Assembly: GCF_028009165.1 (NCBI RefSeq)
Contig: NC_079241.1
Span: forward strand, 1,426,001-1,490,000
From: Akanthomyces muscarius
Lineage: Eukaryota > Ascomycota > Sordariomycetes > Hypocreales > Cordycipitaceae
Length of the DNA: 64,000 nucleotides
Reading direction: 5' to 3'
A program made the position numbers and the translations under genes. Below the pieces are notes generated by a model, which saw only the letters and a list, made by a program, of their open reading frames with translations, was not told the DNA's origin and searched no databases. This document shows positions 1 through 11,300 of this stretch, piece by piece (the stretch's first letter is position 1; each line of letters starts with the position of its first letter).

Positions 1-258
1 GGCTTGCGAGCGGCTCCAAAGGGGCTTGCGGTCCAACGCCCGCACCAACAGGGCATTCTCCTCCCCAAAGGCAGGCAGCGAAACCGTTCCCGGGGTGTCT
101 CGTCTGCCCACCGGGACTCCGGGATAAAACGCCCCTGTGCCGCGCTGGGACGAATCTAGACGATCGGCATTCCAGCGGCTGGCCGTCGTTAGGCTCCACT
201 CTGTATCCCAGCCATGGCAGCCTACCCTGCACCGAAAGATGAAATGTAATCCATTCAT
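1..258 (-). CDS. possible partial ORF running off the left edge
   Basis: The minus strand is open from an ATG at 258 to the first base of the window, 86 codons with no stop. The translation is fairly rich in Arg, Gly, Pro and Trp and has no motif I recognise. The run is GC-rich like the coding DNA nearby, so it could be the 5' exon of a gene lying to the left. It could equally be a chance open frame, because GC-rich DNA often lacks stops over this distance. The rest of the interval up to 508 shows nothing I can name. Confidence 0.2.
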   Translation of the reverse strand, partial: MNGLHFIFRCRVGCHGWDTEWSLTTASRWNADRLDSSQRGTGAFYPGVPVGRRDTPGTVSLPAFGEENALLVRALDRKPLWSRSQA

Positions 259-508
259 GAGAGCACCGTATATGGCTCTGGTGGTCATTACTTACCTTCG
301 TAGTCTTTGAGTAATTGCGCTGTTATATTTTGAGCTGCTTTATCCCATTGCTCGAAGTATTGTGAGCCGTGATGATGCTACTATCAAAGACACATGTGAT
401 AAGTAAGCAGCAGGACTCTTCACAACTTGCCTCTCGATACGAAAAGCACCAAGATCCTGAATCCCTGACTGTATATTTATCAATAAACAGTCCTCAACAT
501 ACTTAGGT

Positions 509-2223
509 CTATATATGAACAGCACCGTCCTCATCCGGCCACTTTTGAGGTGGCCTCTGCCAATTCAGTACAGTCTTGCCCTCTCCTACCAAATCCCTTC
601 TTCTCCAAAAGTATTGTCTCCGGAGCTCCGTGGTCGGTTCGGGGTCAAGGCCGCCCTGCACCGTGACTGGCGGCTCAGGCACCGTCGGCCATTCAAGAAA
701 GTTGGTAGTTCCTGTGCCGATAACCTCCTCGGATGTCCCCTTTCGACGCCTCTCGCACCACTCACCGAGCACTCTGCGAAATTCAGAGACTGGATGATCT
801 AGCTGCACGTCCGGGTGCTTCGTCCACGCCATTTGCTCAACCGCCTCCACATCCTGATCCTCATGCCGCTTGCCGCGTCTCGCCGAGTCCCGCGTGATAA
901 TCTCATACAGGCTGAAGACGACGCCCTTGACGTCGTTGCGAGGCTCCGAGTACCCCTGCTGTTCTCCTATGCGAGCGGCAAAGTCAAAGTCAAAGAGCAT
1001 CAGAGTGTCCGTCGACTCGTCGACGAGCATGTTTCTCGGCGCCACATCTTGATGCGCGACGCCAAGAACGAGGTTCAGCTCGTCTACAACATCCATCAGC
1101 TGGCGCAGCCATTTCAACTTGAAAAGCCGTGCGGGATTCTCTTCAAGGGTGCCGCCGGGGATGTATCTTGATGTGAAGCCGACGCAATGACCCTCGAGCT
1201 CATCGACAACGACGCTATCAAAAGGCACAATGCTTGGATGCTTCACGCGGCACCAGATGCCCATCTCGTGCCAGTTGAAATCCAGGTGCTGAAAGAGAAA
1301 AAAGTATTTAAAGACAAACTGCACTACTGTCAGAAACTAAAAAAAGACTACTCGGCTCCGCAGCTCAACCCTCTAAACTCACCTTTTCCTGCGGCCTCTT
1401 TGACCGGGGCTTTACCACCATGTCGACATTTGGGCCAAGCCGCGCAACCTCCTGGAGCTCTGCCCGCGAAACGACAGCAATATCGTCTGGAAGTTGCGCT
1501 GCGTCGAGTGGCGGCCGGAACACGCACATGGTTTCATCGTCCTCGCGATAAAAAAAATGATGTGGACAGAATATCCCCATCTGGCGACAAGTAAACGAGA
1601 TACACATCGGGCGCCAACGTGTCAATGTGCTTCAAGAGGTGCTCAAATGCCACATCCTCCGACTCCTGCTCCTCATCCATCTTTACGGAGACGAGCCGTC
1701 GCTGGTCCCAGTCAACGACATGCCAGATACTTGGGCCGCCAGGGTAGATGGCGCCGCTAGGGGAGAAGAAGCGATCCTGGCGGTTCAGCATTTGCTGCGC
1801 CTGAACTTGCGGATGTCTTGGAGGGTGATCTAGGAGTGCGAAGCGGTGAGTAGTTTGAAGTGGCACGTCACGGCTGAAGTGCGAGATAAGAATTGAAAAC
1901 CGCCTAGAAGTACGAAGAAGGGCCAGAAAAAAGTTACGGGGGCCGTAGTTGAAGGGAAACACATTGGCAGCAGGGTAGATGAATCCGTCAACCTTGCTCA
2001 GTGCATTGTGCAGCTCAAGTTGCAGGCGTGGTGTTGGTCTCGTCGGCCTAACAAACTGGTACCTGTTGAGTCGCTTGACCTCAGCCGCCTGGAGTACAAC
2101 AGGCATCAGAAGCTCCCCACTAAAAAGATCGTCGACTGATTTCTTGAGTCTGCGTTGTACTGGAGTGGCGGTAAAATTAGACTTGTATTTTCTGTCACGT
2201 AAATTGCAAGGCAAAGTCAACAT
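509..2223 (-). pseudogene. kinase-fold protein, frameshifted in a T8 run
   Basis: This gene encodes a protein of about 540 residues whose C-terminal half looks like a divergent protein kinase of the fungal phosphotransferase-like type. Two exons are apparent, 2223-1383 and 1288-509, joined by a 94-nt intron with GTGAGT and TTTCAG borders and no phase change. In the second exon a catalytic-loop-like AHQDVAPRN is followed by LFDFDFAARIG. HQD thus replaces HRD and DFD replaces DFG, so activity cannot be assumed. The first exon cannot be read in one frame. The frame ending in ILSTSFFLSRGR stops soon after a run of eight A (T on the coding strand) at 1550-1557, while the frame that continues as FFYREDDETMCVF is one base out. 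Total exon length is one base more than a multiple of three, consistent with one extra T. This may be a sequencing error, an allele or a true pseudogene. The N-terminal 150 residues match nothing I know and may hide another intron. Confidence 0.6.
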
Positions 2224-2304
2224 AGTACAGCCGGACTCTTTATCCGGACCCCGTATTCCTTAAATTTTACACAATTCACCTATTCAACCCATCCGTTCCC
2301 CCTT

Positions 2305-5300
2305 TTAGTTGTAGTATCGAGGCTCATCAAAAACGTGGTACCGGTGGTCACGCACACCGTTGCCGTAGAACATGGCCGGGAACCTCCAGCCAACCGGCAC
2401 TGCGCTCTCCTCGGCCCGGCGGTTACGCTCCTCGGTAGGAATCGCCTCAATCTGGCGGATCTCCGACTCGGACTGCGGAATGACAAACTTGGCCACCTGC
2501 AGTTCTGTATCTGTAATCGTGCTACGGCTAACACGAGCATATCCGACACGCTTGAGGCGCTTGAACAGAATGTACTCGCACCAGCGGTCCCAGTCGCTCG
2601 GATCGACATCGTGCATGCCAGAGGTCTCGCTGACGTACGTATTGTAGTTACCCTCCAGAGGCTTCGTGACAAGGTAGCTCAGAAGGATGGCCGGTCGAGG
2701 CGTCGAGCCCATGAGCTTGGAAAGGTATTCAGATTGCAGGCGACGATCCTCAGGGTCTTCCTCCTGTCCAGAATGGAAGACAAAGACATCAACAAGCTCG
2801 CCGTACACGTCAAGCGTGGCATGGATGGCGGGGGCAAGTTCACCAACAGGACTAGGCAGCAGATGATGCTTCGACTCGACGATTGGGAACTTGGAGAGCA
2901 GGGCAGCACCCCAAGTGTGCTTGTTAGGGCCAGGGCCGTAGTCGACGTACATACCCAGATCCTCGGCCAGGAACTGAGTAGTGTCGCGATTGCCCATGAT
3001 GATGCGCTGCAGATCAGACTCGAGCAGGCCAACGACATCAAGCTCAAGCTCCTTGATGAGATCGCGCATACGGTACTCAGACGACCACATATCGTTGTCG
3101 AGGGAGAAGTGGATTGTCCAGATACCGGCAGTAAGCACGCGATCCTCGCCATGATACGGTTTGTAATCGTTGGTGGGGAATCGCATGAAAGCTGCGCAAA
3201 GGAACAGAATGTTAATGACTAGGGTAGCCAGCATGTTGTACTTTCTGTGCTGCGACGGGGAAGAGCGGCGAGGGGCAGGGTGCTTGGGCTTGGAGCTGTT
3301 GTAGTTGAGGACACCAGCACCGACGAGCAGCATCATGACCAGCATAACCCAGTCCGTGTGCTCACGCACGAGAGGGCCACCGGGAACGAACGCGTAGGCG
3401 ACAACCCAAACGTGGAAGAGAACCATGAAGTTGTAGATGAGAAAACCCAAGCCGAAAGTAGCCGCGGGGCTCTTCTTAGAGGCAGATGAGAGGAGCGGCA
3501 CCGCAGCAGCCATGATGTACACGGTCAGCGCAAGACCACCATAGTAGCCGGTCCAGTGGCTGAAGAGCGTCAGGAAAAGAGCTCCAAGAGAGCCGACACC
3601 AAAGGTCAGCCAGCTGCCGGCCAAGTTGGGGCGCGAAATTCCGATAAAGACACCAACGGACATGGCGCCGAGCGTAAACCATCCGTGGGTGGAAAAGTAA
3701 GGCCCGCGGATAGGGAAGCCTTCCCACACCCACAGAATCATGGTGCTGGTGTCGGAAAGAAGCGAATGCAAAGCAAAAAAGAGACCGCCAATACCGCAGG
3801 CAGAGAGCAATACGGAGCCAGGCAGCTTGTCAGGCGACGAGCCGCTGGTCAGAGGAGCACGGCGAGTGAAGCGGAGCGCGGCCAAAAGCCCAAGGGCCAG
3901 ACCAGTGCCGTTCCAGCCGCCGTTGGCAGCATGCATGACAGGCCAGATGGGGTTGTTGGTAGTCCATGCAAACTTGGCGGTTGAGGAGAGAATCAGACCA
4001 AGCAGCAGACCAAGGATCTTGGACTCGAAGCGGGCCTCGTGAATCGACTCCGAAGAGAGCGTGCCAACCCAGCCGAGGCAGCTCATGGCGACAGCAAAGC
4101 CGACGGTGAACAGACGGTATACAGGGTCGACAACGAGATACGCAGCCACGCCAGAAAGCGAGAGCAAGTGGACGATGCGGAGGTTGTTGACGACGAGTGA
4201 GCGAAAGGGGCCGATGCACAGCAGGAAAGGCGAAATGGTGGACATGACAAAGGCTTCGTAGCCGGATATGCCCATATGCCAGAGAGGGAAGTCTGGTACA
4301 GTTAGTCAGAGCCGTTAATGTGTGGTCGAAGATGCTTACACCAAACGAGAAGACCAAGACTAGTGAGCATGGACCAGAAGACAAACTATGATGTAGTTAG
4401 CGCCAGTTTTTATCTGGTAGGCCATGATAGCACTTACGCCGTGGTAGACATCAGCAGCCGTGTCGAGAGCTTCGGTCCAGGTAAAGCGCAAGGCAAACAC
4501 GCCAGCGGTAGCCTGCTCCTTTCTACATGGGCATTTATTAGCGAAAGACCATCAAAGCTCGCGGACAAACTTACTCCTTTTCCAGAACGACGGACGGGAC
4601 AGAACGATTGTCACTGCGAGCACATTTAGAACTTGGACTCACAAGAACAAGCACGCCAGAGCGTTGCCGGCCCAGTTGCCAGCGCCTAGATTGGCAGCCA
4701 TTGCACATACCCTTTGCTTGAGCCTTGGACGTCGCGAACCACAATCTCAAACGTATCGAAATCGATGGCGGTAACGGCATCGAAACCGACGTCAAAGAGG
4801 ATCAATGCCCACTCGAAAAAGGCGTAGACGGTGTAAGCTGTGCAAGGCGTTAGCCTCTGTGCCAAGACGAATTGAGATGAAGACGGCACGTACCTCCCGC
4901 AACACGGTGAACCTTGTGCTGAATAAAGAAGTAAATGAGAGGCACCAGGGTTCCGAAAAAGCCACCGGCAAGGTACTTGCGATACTTGATTGCCGTAGGG
5001 TTGTTGGGGCTGAGAGCGATGCAGCCGGTGGTCCATGGCAGTGTGGCGACAATGTAGGAGATCATGAGAATGTCGTGCCAGTCGTGGTCATCGGTCGAGG
5101 TAATGTAGGTCCAACCGCCGCAGGTCAAGGTGCGCAGGATACCCATGGTGGCGACGAAGCCTGGCAGCTTGGTGCCGGGCTTGCGGGTCAGGAGGTACCA
5201 TAGGCCAACGAGGGCGAAACGAGGACCTGCATCACATCAATTAGCAAGGTCCAACTTGTGTATATGGGCAGGAAGCTGCATAGGCATCCGTACCAGAAGT

Positions 5301-5640
5301 AATGGCAATGAAAATCATGAAAAAAGATCGCTCAGGGTAGCGATCACCAATAGTGGCGGAGACGGAGGGGAACCATTCGTCAGGGTAGCGGTAAAATTCA
5401 TTTTCGACAATCTTGTGATAGTGGAGTGCAACACCGATAATCAGGGCACTGATGAAGGCAGCTAGAAGTAGCAAGGAAGAGAAAAAGTCAGCAAACGAGG
5501 CCGAAGACGATGCCAAGCGCAGCGCATTCTGGACGCAATCCAAACATACTGTACGCGACGACGGTGTGCGACCAGCTGACCCACTGGCCATTGAAGGCCA
5601 GGACAACGCCGCCGTCCTTGTCCTTGTATTTAGGAGCCAT
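2305..5640 (-). CDS. cwh43: Cwh43, GPI-anchor lipid remodelling protein
   Basis: Cwh43 replaces the diacylglycerol of GPI anchors with ceramide in the endoplasmic reticulum. Eight exons read through without a break: 5640-5550, 5461-5294, 5226-4894, 4837-4711, 4613-4575, 4522-4438, 4385-4340 and 4292-2305, giving about 958 residues, normal for the fungal full-length form. The N-terminal third is a Frag1/PGAP2-type membrane domain (for example the [10 protein letters not shown] segment and the [10 protein letters not shown] loop). The middle is a series of hydrophobic helices after [13 protein letters not shown]. The last 290 residues, from about 667, form an endonuclease/exonuclease/phosphatase-type fold with GLLESD, a [11 protein letters not shown] strand and [18 protein letters not shown]. 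The 39-nt exon 5 is supported by phase on both sides. It restores the LEKEKEQ junction, where the alternative direct reading hits a stop. The gene is divergent from UTP6 and convergent with nothing; its stop lies only 81 nt from the start of the kinase-like gene on the same strand. Confidence 0.93.
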
Positions 5641-6718
5641 TGCGGCGCGACAAGAAGAAACAAAAGAATGAAATCCGCAGGTTACTGTGCAGTCCGGGAC
5701 ATCCGATGACAGCACAGCGCGGGGAGGGGAGACAGGTGAAGCACGCGACGATGGAGGCGGGCGGGAGAAAAGGAGGACAAGTTGTGGTGAGACCCCTGGC
5801 AGGCGCCTTTTGACAACGGAGACCTCGGGAGCTTCGCCTCGCGATGGCGCGTGTTTCGAGCTCGGCCTCACCCCTGTAAAGGGCACTGTGGGGTAAGATG
5901 GGCACCGTCGTGATAGAGGATTGGCTCGCTGGCAGGCTGTCTAGCGTGTCTTTAAGTTACCAAAAAAATACCAACAAAAGAGGCAAGCTTGGCTGCAAAC
6001 ATGTGGTGATGCGGAGCGCAGTGCCGAAGATCATCCGGAGCATATACCGATACAGCACTGGCTGCAGCGACCGATTCTCCGCTGTAGAAATACAGTAATT
6101 TGTTGAAATGACATGCAAAAGAAAAGACGTGTAATTAGTTGAAAATTAATCCTTTTAATTAATTCATGAGCGGCGAGTCACCAGCTCTTGCTGTCTAGCT
6201 TGTCGTACCAGAAGTGGTGTACAAACGGGATTGACTGTAAAAGTAGTTTGCAAAAAAGTAAAAAAGTAAAAAATGCCGTTGTTGAGCCGAGAAGGGACAC
6301 ATAAAAGAGGTAGTGTAGGACAAATTCGACTTCCAACGTCAATGGCACAAAGAATCATATCTAAGACGAGCGCAGATGCTACGCCTTGCTGCTTGCTCAC
6401 GCGGCCGACCCTAGAGAGTATCGACGAACACGTCAAGTCCCAAATTGTAAGGGTTAGTTAAGAGTAAAGGAGACTCGTCAGAATAACAACGCACACTGAA
6501 GGATGTCGACTTTCTTTATTTCATAGTATCAACGTGCAATTCTGTTTGTTTGCACGGCCACACTCTCCCACCAGCCACCAAGGCTGAAGGTAGCAGCCAC
6601 ACGGATTCGAATTTCTCCACTAAAACTTCCAGACAGCCTCGTGAAAAAATCCAGCAGCTGCTTTTCCACGACCATCTCCAATACCTTACAGAAGAGACAT
6701 CAAGCGACTTTACTGAAA
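5641..6718. other. intergenic region between divergent cwh43 and UTP6
   Basis: This 1.1-kb interval must hold the promoters of both flanking genes. I see AT-rich stretches with TTAATTAA-type palindromes near 6130-6165 and short A tracts near 6250-6275. I see no ORF that looks coding and no RNA gene. Confidence 0.6.
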
Positions 6719-8007
6719 ATGGCGGGTGTCGCTGAAAAAGCGCGCTTTTACCTCGAGCGGTCCGTACCGCAGCTGCGAGAATGGGAAGAAAAAGAAATCT
6801 TTACCAAGGTACGTTGCGCATCAAGCCTCGGGCTCTCCAACTTCTTATTCCGCCGCACATTCTTCTAACGCCGGGGTCTCGTCTTTTCTTGCAGGACGAA
6901 ATCCGCACCATTGTCCAAAAACGAAACCAATATGAGCACAAGGTCCTCTCCCCCGGCAACACTCCCTACGACTGGTCCTCGTACGCGCAGTGGGAGCAAT
7001 CCCTCGAGACGCTCAGGGCCAAGCGCTGCAAGCGCCTCAAGATCCGGCACCTGAGCTCGGCGCACGCCGGCCAGGGCCGCGTGCTCGGCATCTACGAGCG
7101 CGGCGCCGGCCGTCATCCGGGCAGCAGCGCGCTCTGGCGAGAGTACCTTGCCTACACGGCCGGCGTCAAGGCGTCGAAGCGCTGGCGCAAGACGGTGACG
7201 AGCGCGCTGCGCATGCTGCCCACCGACGCCGACCTCTGGGTCGTCGCCGGCCGCCGCTCCGCGCACAACGGCGACATGGCCGCCGCCCGCGGCTTCTTCA
7301 TGCGCGGCTGCCGCTTCTGCACCACCGACGACCGCCTCTGGGTCGAGTACGCGCGCTGCGAGATGGAGTGGCTCGCCAAGATGGAGGACAAGAAGCGCAG
7401 GAGCAAGACGAAAGAGGCCATTCCGGCGCGCCGGCCGGCCGAGGACGACGAGCTGCGCATCGACGACAGCGAGGACGAGGGCGAGGACGAGGACGGCGTC
7501 ATCCTGCCGGAGCCCACCAAGGCCCAGGCCAAGGTCATTGACAAGTCGGCCGCCCGGCAGCTCGCCTCTAACCCGGCCCTCGACGGCGCCATCCCCATGG
7601 CCATCTTTGACATTGCCCGCAAGCAGCCCTTTTACGCGCCCGACGTCGCCGAGCGCTTCTTCCTCATGTTCGCCACGTTCCGCCAGCAGACCCCCGTCTA
7701 CCCGCGCGTCTCGCAGCACGTCCTCTCCGCGCTCGAGGCCCAGTTCCCCAAGGACCCGGCCACGGCCAGCTGCCTCATCCGCCAGCCGATCGCGGGCGTC
7801 AGCCCGCTCACGGCCGACTTCCCCAGGGGGCTTCGGGAGGCGCTGCCGCGGATCGTGGAGCAGCTCGCCGCGACGTCGGATCGCGAGGCGCTGGTGCGCA
7901 AGACGGAGGCGTGGATCGACGAGTGCCTGGCCGTCGAGGGTCTTGACGAGGGTATCAGGACAGTGCTGGAGCACACGAAAAGCAGCCTCGCCGAAGAGGC
8001 AAAGTGA
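6719..8007 (+). CDS. UTP6: Utp6, U3 snoRNP / SSU processome subunit
   Basis: Utp6 is a UtpB-complex scaffold needed for 18S pre-rRNA processing in the nucleolus. Exons are 6719-6808 and 6895-8007, with an 86-nt phase-0 intron (GTACGT to TTGCAG), giving 400 residues. The start at 6719 yields the typical family opening MAGVAEKARFYLERSVPQL followed by REWEEKEIF; longer upstream in-frame methionines would add an unlikely leader. HAT-type helical repeats follow: WSSYAQWEQSLETLRAKR, the segment ending LWREYLAYTAG, LWVVAGRRSAHNGDMAAARG and LWVEYARCEMEWL. A charged acidic linker of about 40 residues (RRPAEDDELRIDDSEDEGED) separates these from the C-terminal part. The gene is very GC-rich (many GCC/CGC codons), which also creates a long antisense open frame. 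It converges on POL2. Confidence 0.92.
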
Positions 8008-8331
8008 TTGCTGGGACCTGAATTTATTAATGCATCTCATTTATGAACTTGCCGGTTTTTTCTTTTCGGGGGCACGGTTTGCTGCACTTGCAATCACAGG
8101 AGTCTTTGTTAATATGCACACTATGATTGAGCTATATATATATACACACAAAATGCACGACATGAAGGAATACAACAATGCAGCAATGATTTGGTGGTTC
8201 TCCAACAATGAAAAGCAAAAAACGCCAAGACTGTGATGATGCCTCGTCTTGCCACCTCCAATTTGTTCCACTTGCCCATCCCAAAATAAAAACGCCAGTA
8301 TAAACCTCATCATGTCATCATCCATCTTCTT
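8008..8331. other. convergent 3' intergenic region, UTP6/POL2
   Basis: This 324-nt AT-rich spacer separates two convergent stop codons. It contains a TATATATATA run near 8136 and A-rich sequence suited to polyadenylation in both directions. There is no gene in it. Confidence 0.6.
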
Positions 8332-11300
8332 TTACATGGCCTCGCCGAAACGAGTGGCAACATCCGACAGCATCCGCAGGCCGTAAAACTTGGCCACGCG
8401 TCGAATGACATTGAGCTTGCGGACAATCTCGTCCCTCGACACCGTCACCTTCCATTCACCGCTGCAAGTGCAATGCTCCATAAACTCATTCATCCGCAGC
8501 GCGCCGCAGCGCGCGCACTTGAGATCTTGGGTTGTCCATTCGACCGTCCAGCTCTCCACCATGGCCAGCAGCCGCTCTTCGATTGTCACGCGATCGTACT
8601 CGGCACCGCAAAAGGGACAGTTCCAGCCAGCTCCGCTGGCAGTGCCGCCTGCGCTGAGCAGATCTTCGTCTCGGCAAAAGTCCAAATCGCGGGCCATGGT
8701 ACAGCTGTCGCACGAGAGCTGGACAAGCTTCAGACTCTCTGATGGATTCGCAAAGGTGCCCTCCTTGGAAAATTCTCGCACTTCGAAGAGCGCGAGAAGC
8801 TCTTTGCGCAAAAGTCGCGCTTCTAGTGTAATGTTCTTGTCCAGGGAAAGAATCTGCATGAGAGATTTTACGAGCTCGAGGATTGCATTGCGCGGACGCA
8901 AATGAGAGCCCGGTAGGTCGGGGAACGAATAGTCTCCAGCAAGCTCCGGGTGCAGTAACTCTCGCTTCTGCTGAGCAATTAAACCAGAGATGGCCTTCTT
9001 CAGCGGTTTCTCATAGCTCTTCCCAAGGATGATCTGACCCTCTTCCTTTTCAATGTTGCGGTTCGGCAGCTGCGTAAGTCGAGGTGTGGAGTCGGGATCA
9101 TGTGTTGCCTGGCGCTTCAGACCGTGCATGAGTTGAATGAATTCAATGACCCATGTCTGGAAGCTAGGCTCCAGGCGCTTCGGCAAGAATGTAGCCATTT
9201 GCCAGTGCATGATTGTCTCCAGTGGCTGCTCATCAGCCTCGACGACCTCTTGGCATGCTTTGCCTCCATAGTTGAACTCGTCATACCAGACCAAGTAGTC
9301 CCAGTATTCCTTGATCTCCAAATCGATAAAGTGAAACAGTGGCTTGCTCTTGATCGATTTGATAATGTACTGACTGTAGGCAAAGGCGTTTCCAACTTCG
9401 GCTTTGGTAGTCTGCAGAATGAGGCGGTTTGCGTTGGCAAAGACAACCTGGGAGCCGACGCGGCGGAAGTCGCCCATCAGCTGCTGGAATGCCTTCCGTG
9501 ACATCATTTGCACATAGTAGTGTAGAGCACGGTCGTACATGAAAGAATCAGGATTCTCGACCCAACGAACGAGATGTTGAACTAGGACATCTGCCATGGT
9601 GCTGCCTCGGCAGGCCTCAGCCCACCAAGCCTTTACCATCTCACGCAAAACCAGGACGCCTGCATTAGAAAACGCATTCTCGGACGCCAAGCTGTCCGAG
9701 CCATCTGCAGAAGGGTTGAACGAGACTGAATCGGCACCCTCGAGCTCGTTGACCAAGGATGAAGTCAATATGGTATTGATTGCGAGGTTGCGAACATCCA
9801 AATCGATACAGACAGACGAGTATGTGCCAGGGTTGTTGACATTTGGCATCTTGACAGCATCTAGGGCCCCGACCAGGTCATCCTTTTCGTGACCTGCATG
9901 GTCTGGGCGAGGACCAGGTGACCACCACAGCACAATGTTGTTTGCCTGCAGTCGCCTTGCATACGCAATGTCAATCAAGTAACGAGGATCATCTCGCTCC
10001 AAGTTGCACAGTGGTACGTCACCATAGCGAGCGAGGGCCGTGAGATGCAAAATCCAGGAACCCAGGCCAAGATAGTGTCCCAGAAGACGTCTGGCGACAA
10101 CAGCTTGCCAGCCTAGTGGAGGCAGCGAACTATCAGCGGCATCATACTTGAGAGGCAGAACGGGAAATTCTCCCAGGACAGGAACATCGTGGACGAGTAA
10201 GTTGCGCTGGGAAGACTGAATGACCATCATCTGGGGACGATGTTCATCTTTGCGCATCTGCTTTATGACGTCTCCAATTTCGAGATGAGCCTTGCGTCTC
10301 GTAGTCACCTGCGTAATCTTGAAATTGACCTTCTCATGGTACATGAAGCAGTCTTGCCAGTTGGTGCCAGCAGCTTCCTCCGATCGCTTTGAGAGCATTT
10401 CAGAGTACATGCGTGTGATGTTGGGCAGATCCTGTCCAGAGTCACGATTCTTCTGCAGAATGATAACGTTGGCCTTGTCGGATGTAGTCGAGAAGATACC
10501 AAAAATCTGGCGGTCGCCAGCCGTTATGTGGGAGACATAGATGTAGGCCAGCGGCGATGAATCAAGGTATGTTCTTGCCTTGGCAGGTCGCTTGAGGCCA
10601 TCGAGATCAAAGCCATGCTCCAAACCTTTACCTAGTACAGCATTTTGCTGGTCATCAATCGTGCACAGGTTGCCCAAACGAAGCACAGCGCGTATGTTGA
10701 GAGGGATCTGCTTCTCATAGACCCCTTCAACGCTGGGGTGGTTGAACAAGAGGGAAAATTTTGCTGCCTCATTGTAATAGCTGTCTTCGGCAACAGTAAG
10801 TTTGAACAGATGAGTAGATGGATGGCCGTTGGGCAAGGTGTAGTTGACTTGCTCAACCTCGCACCCCTCAATTTCGACGTCAGGAAGATCCTTGCTGCGC
10901 AGGTTGAGGAATACTTGTCGCGGAACACGGACCTTCAACGTATGAATCTTGGCATCGATAAGAACGAAAGCCGTCACGACACCAGGAGTTTCGGTCGCGC
11001 GAAGCTGAAGAAGCTGCCATGTGTTCATGAAGGTCAGGTGTGCTTGCTTCATAAAAGTTTGCTGAATGTTGCTGCCAGTATTTCCTCTTCTCTCACCAAA
11101 CAGTTGGCGGCGACGGACACGGGCCTGTTTTTGAAGCTTCCACTTCTGTTTCTGGTACTCCAAAAAGCCAACGTAGTCGTCTGACGGCCCAGGCATAGTC
11201 TTTGGGAGGGCTGCCATTGGATCAGCATTCTCAACGGGGTCCGGCGATTTGCGCTTCTGCGAGGTAGGAGCCGGCTGCGAGGAGGCAATAGCTGCATTGA

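Noticed and set aside
6865..8040. 391-codon open frame antisense to UTP6
   Set aside because: It is a shadow of a very GC-rich gene; the sense product has recognisable HAT repeats.
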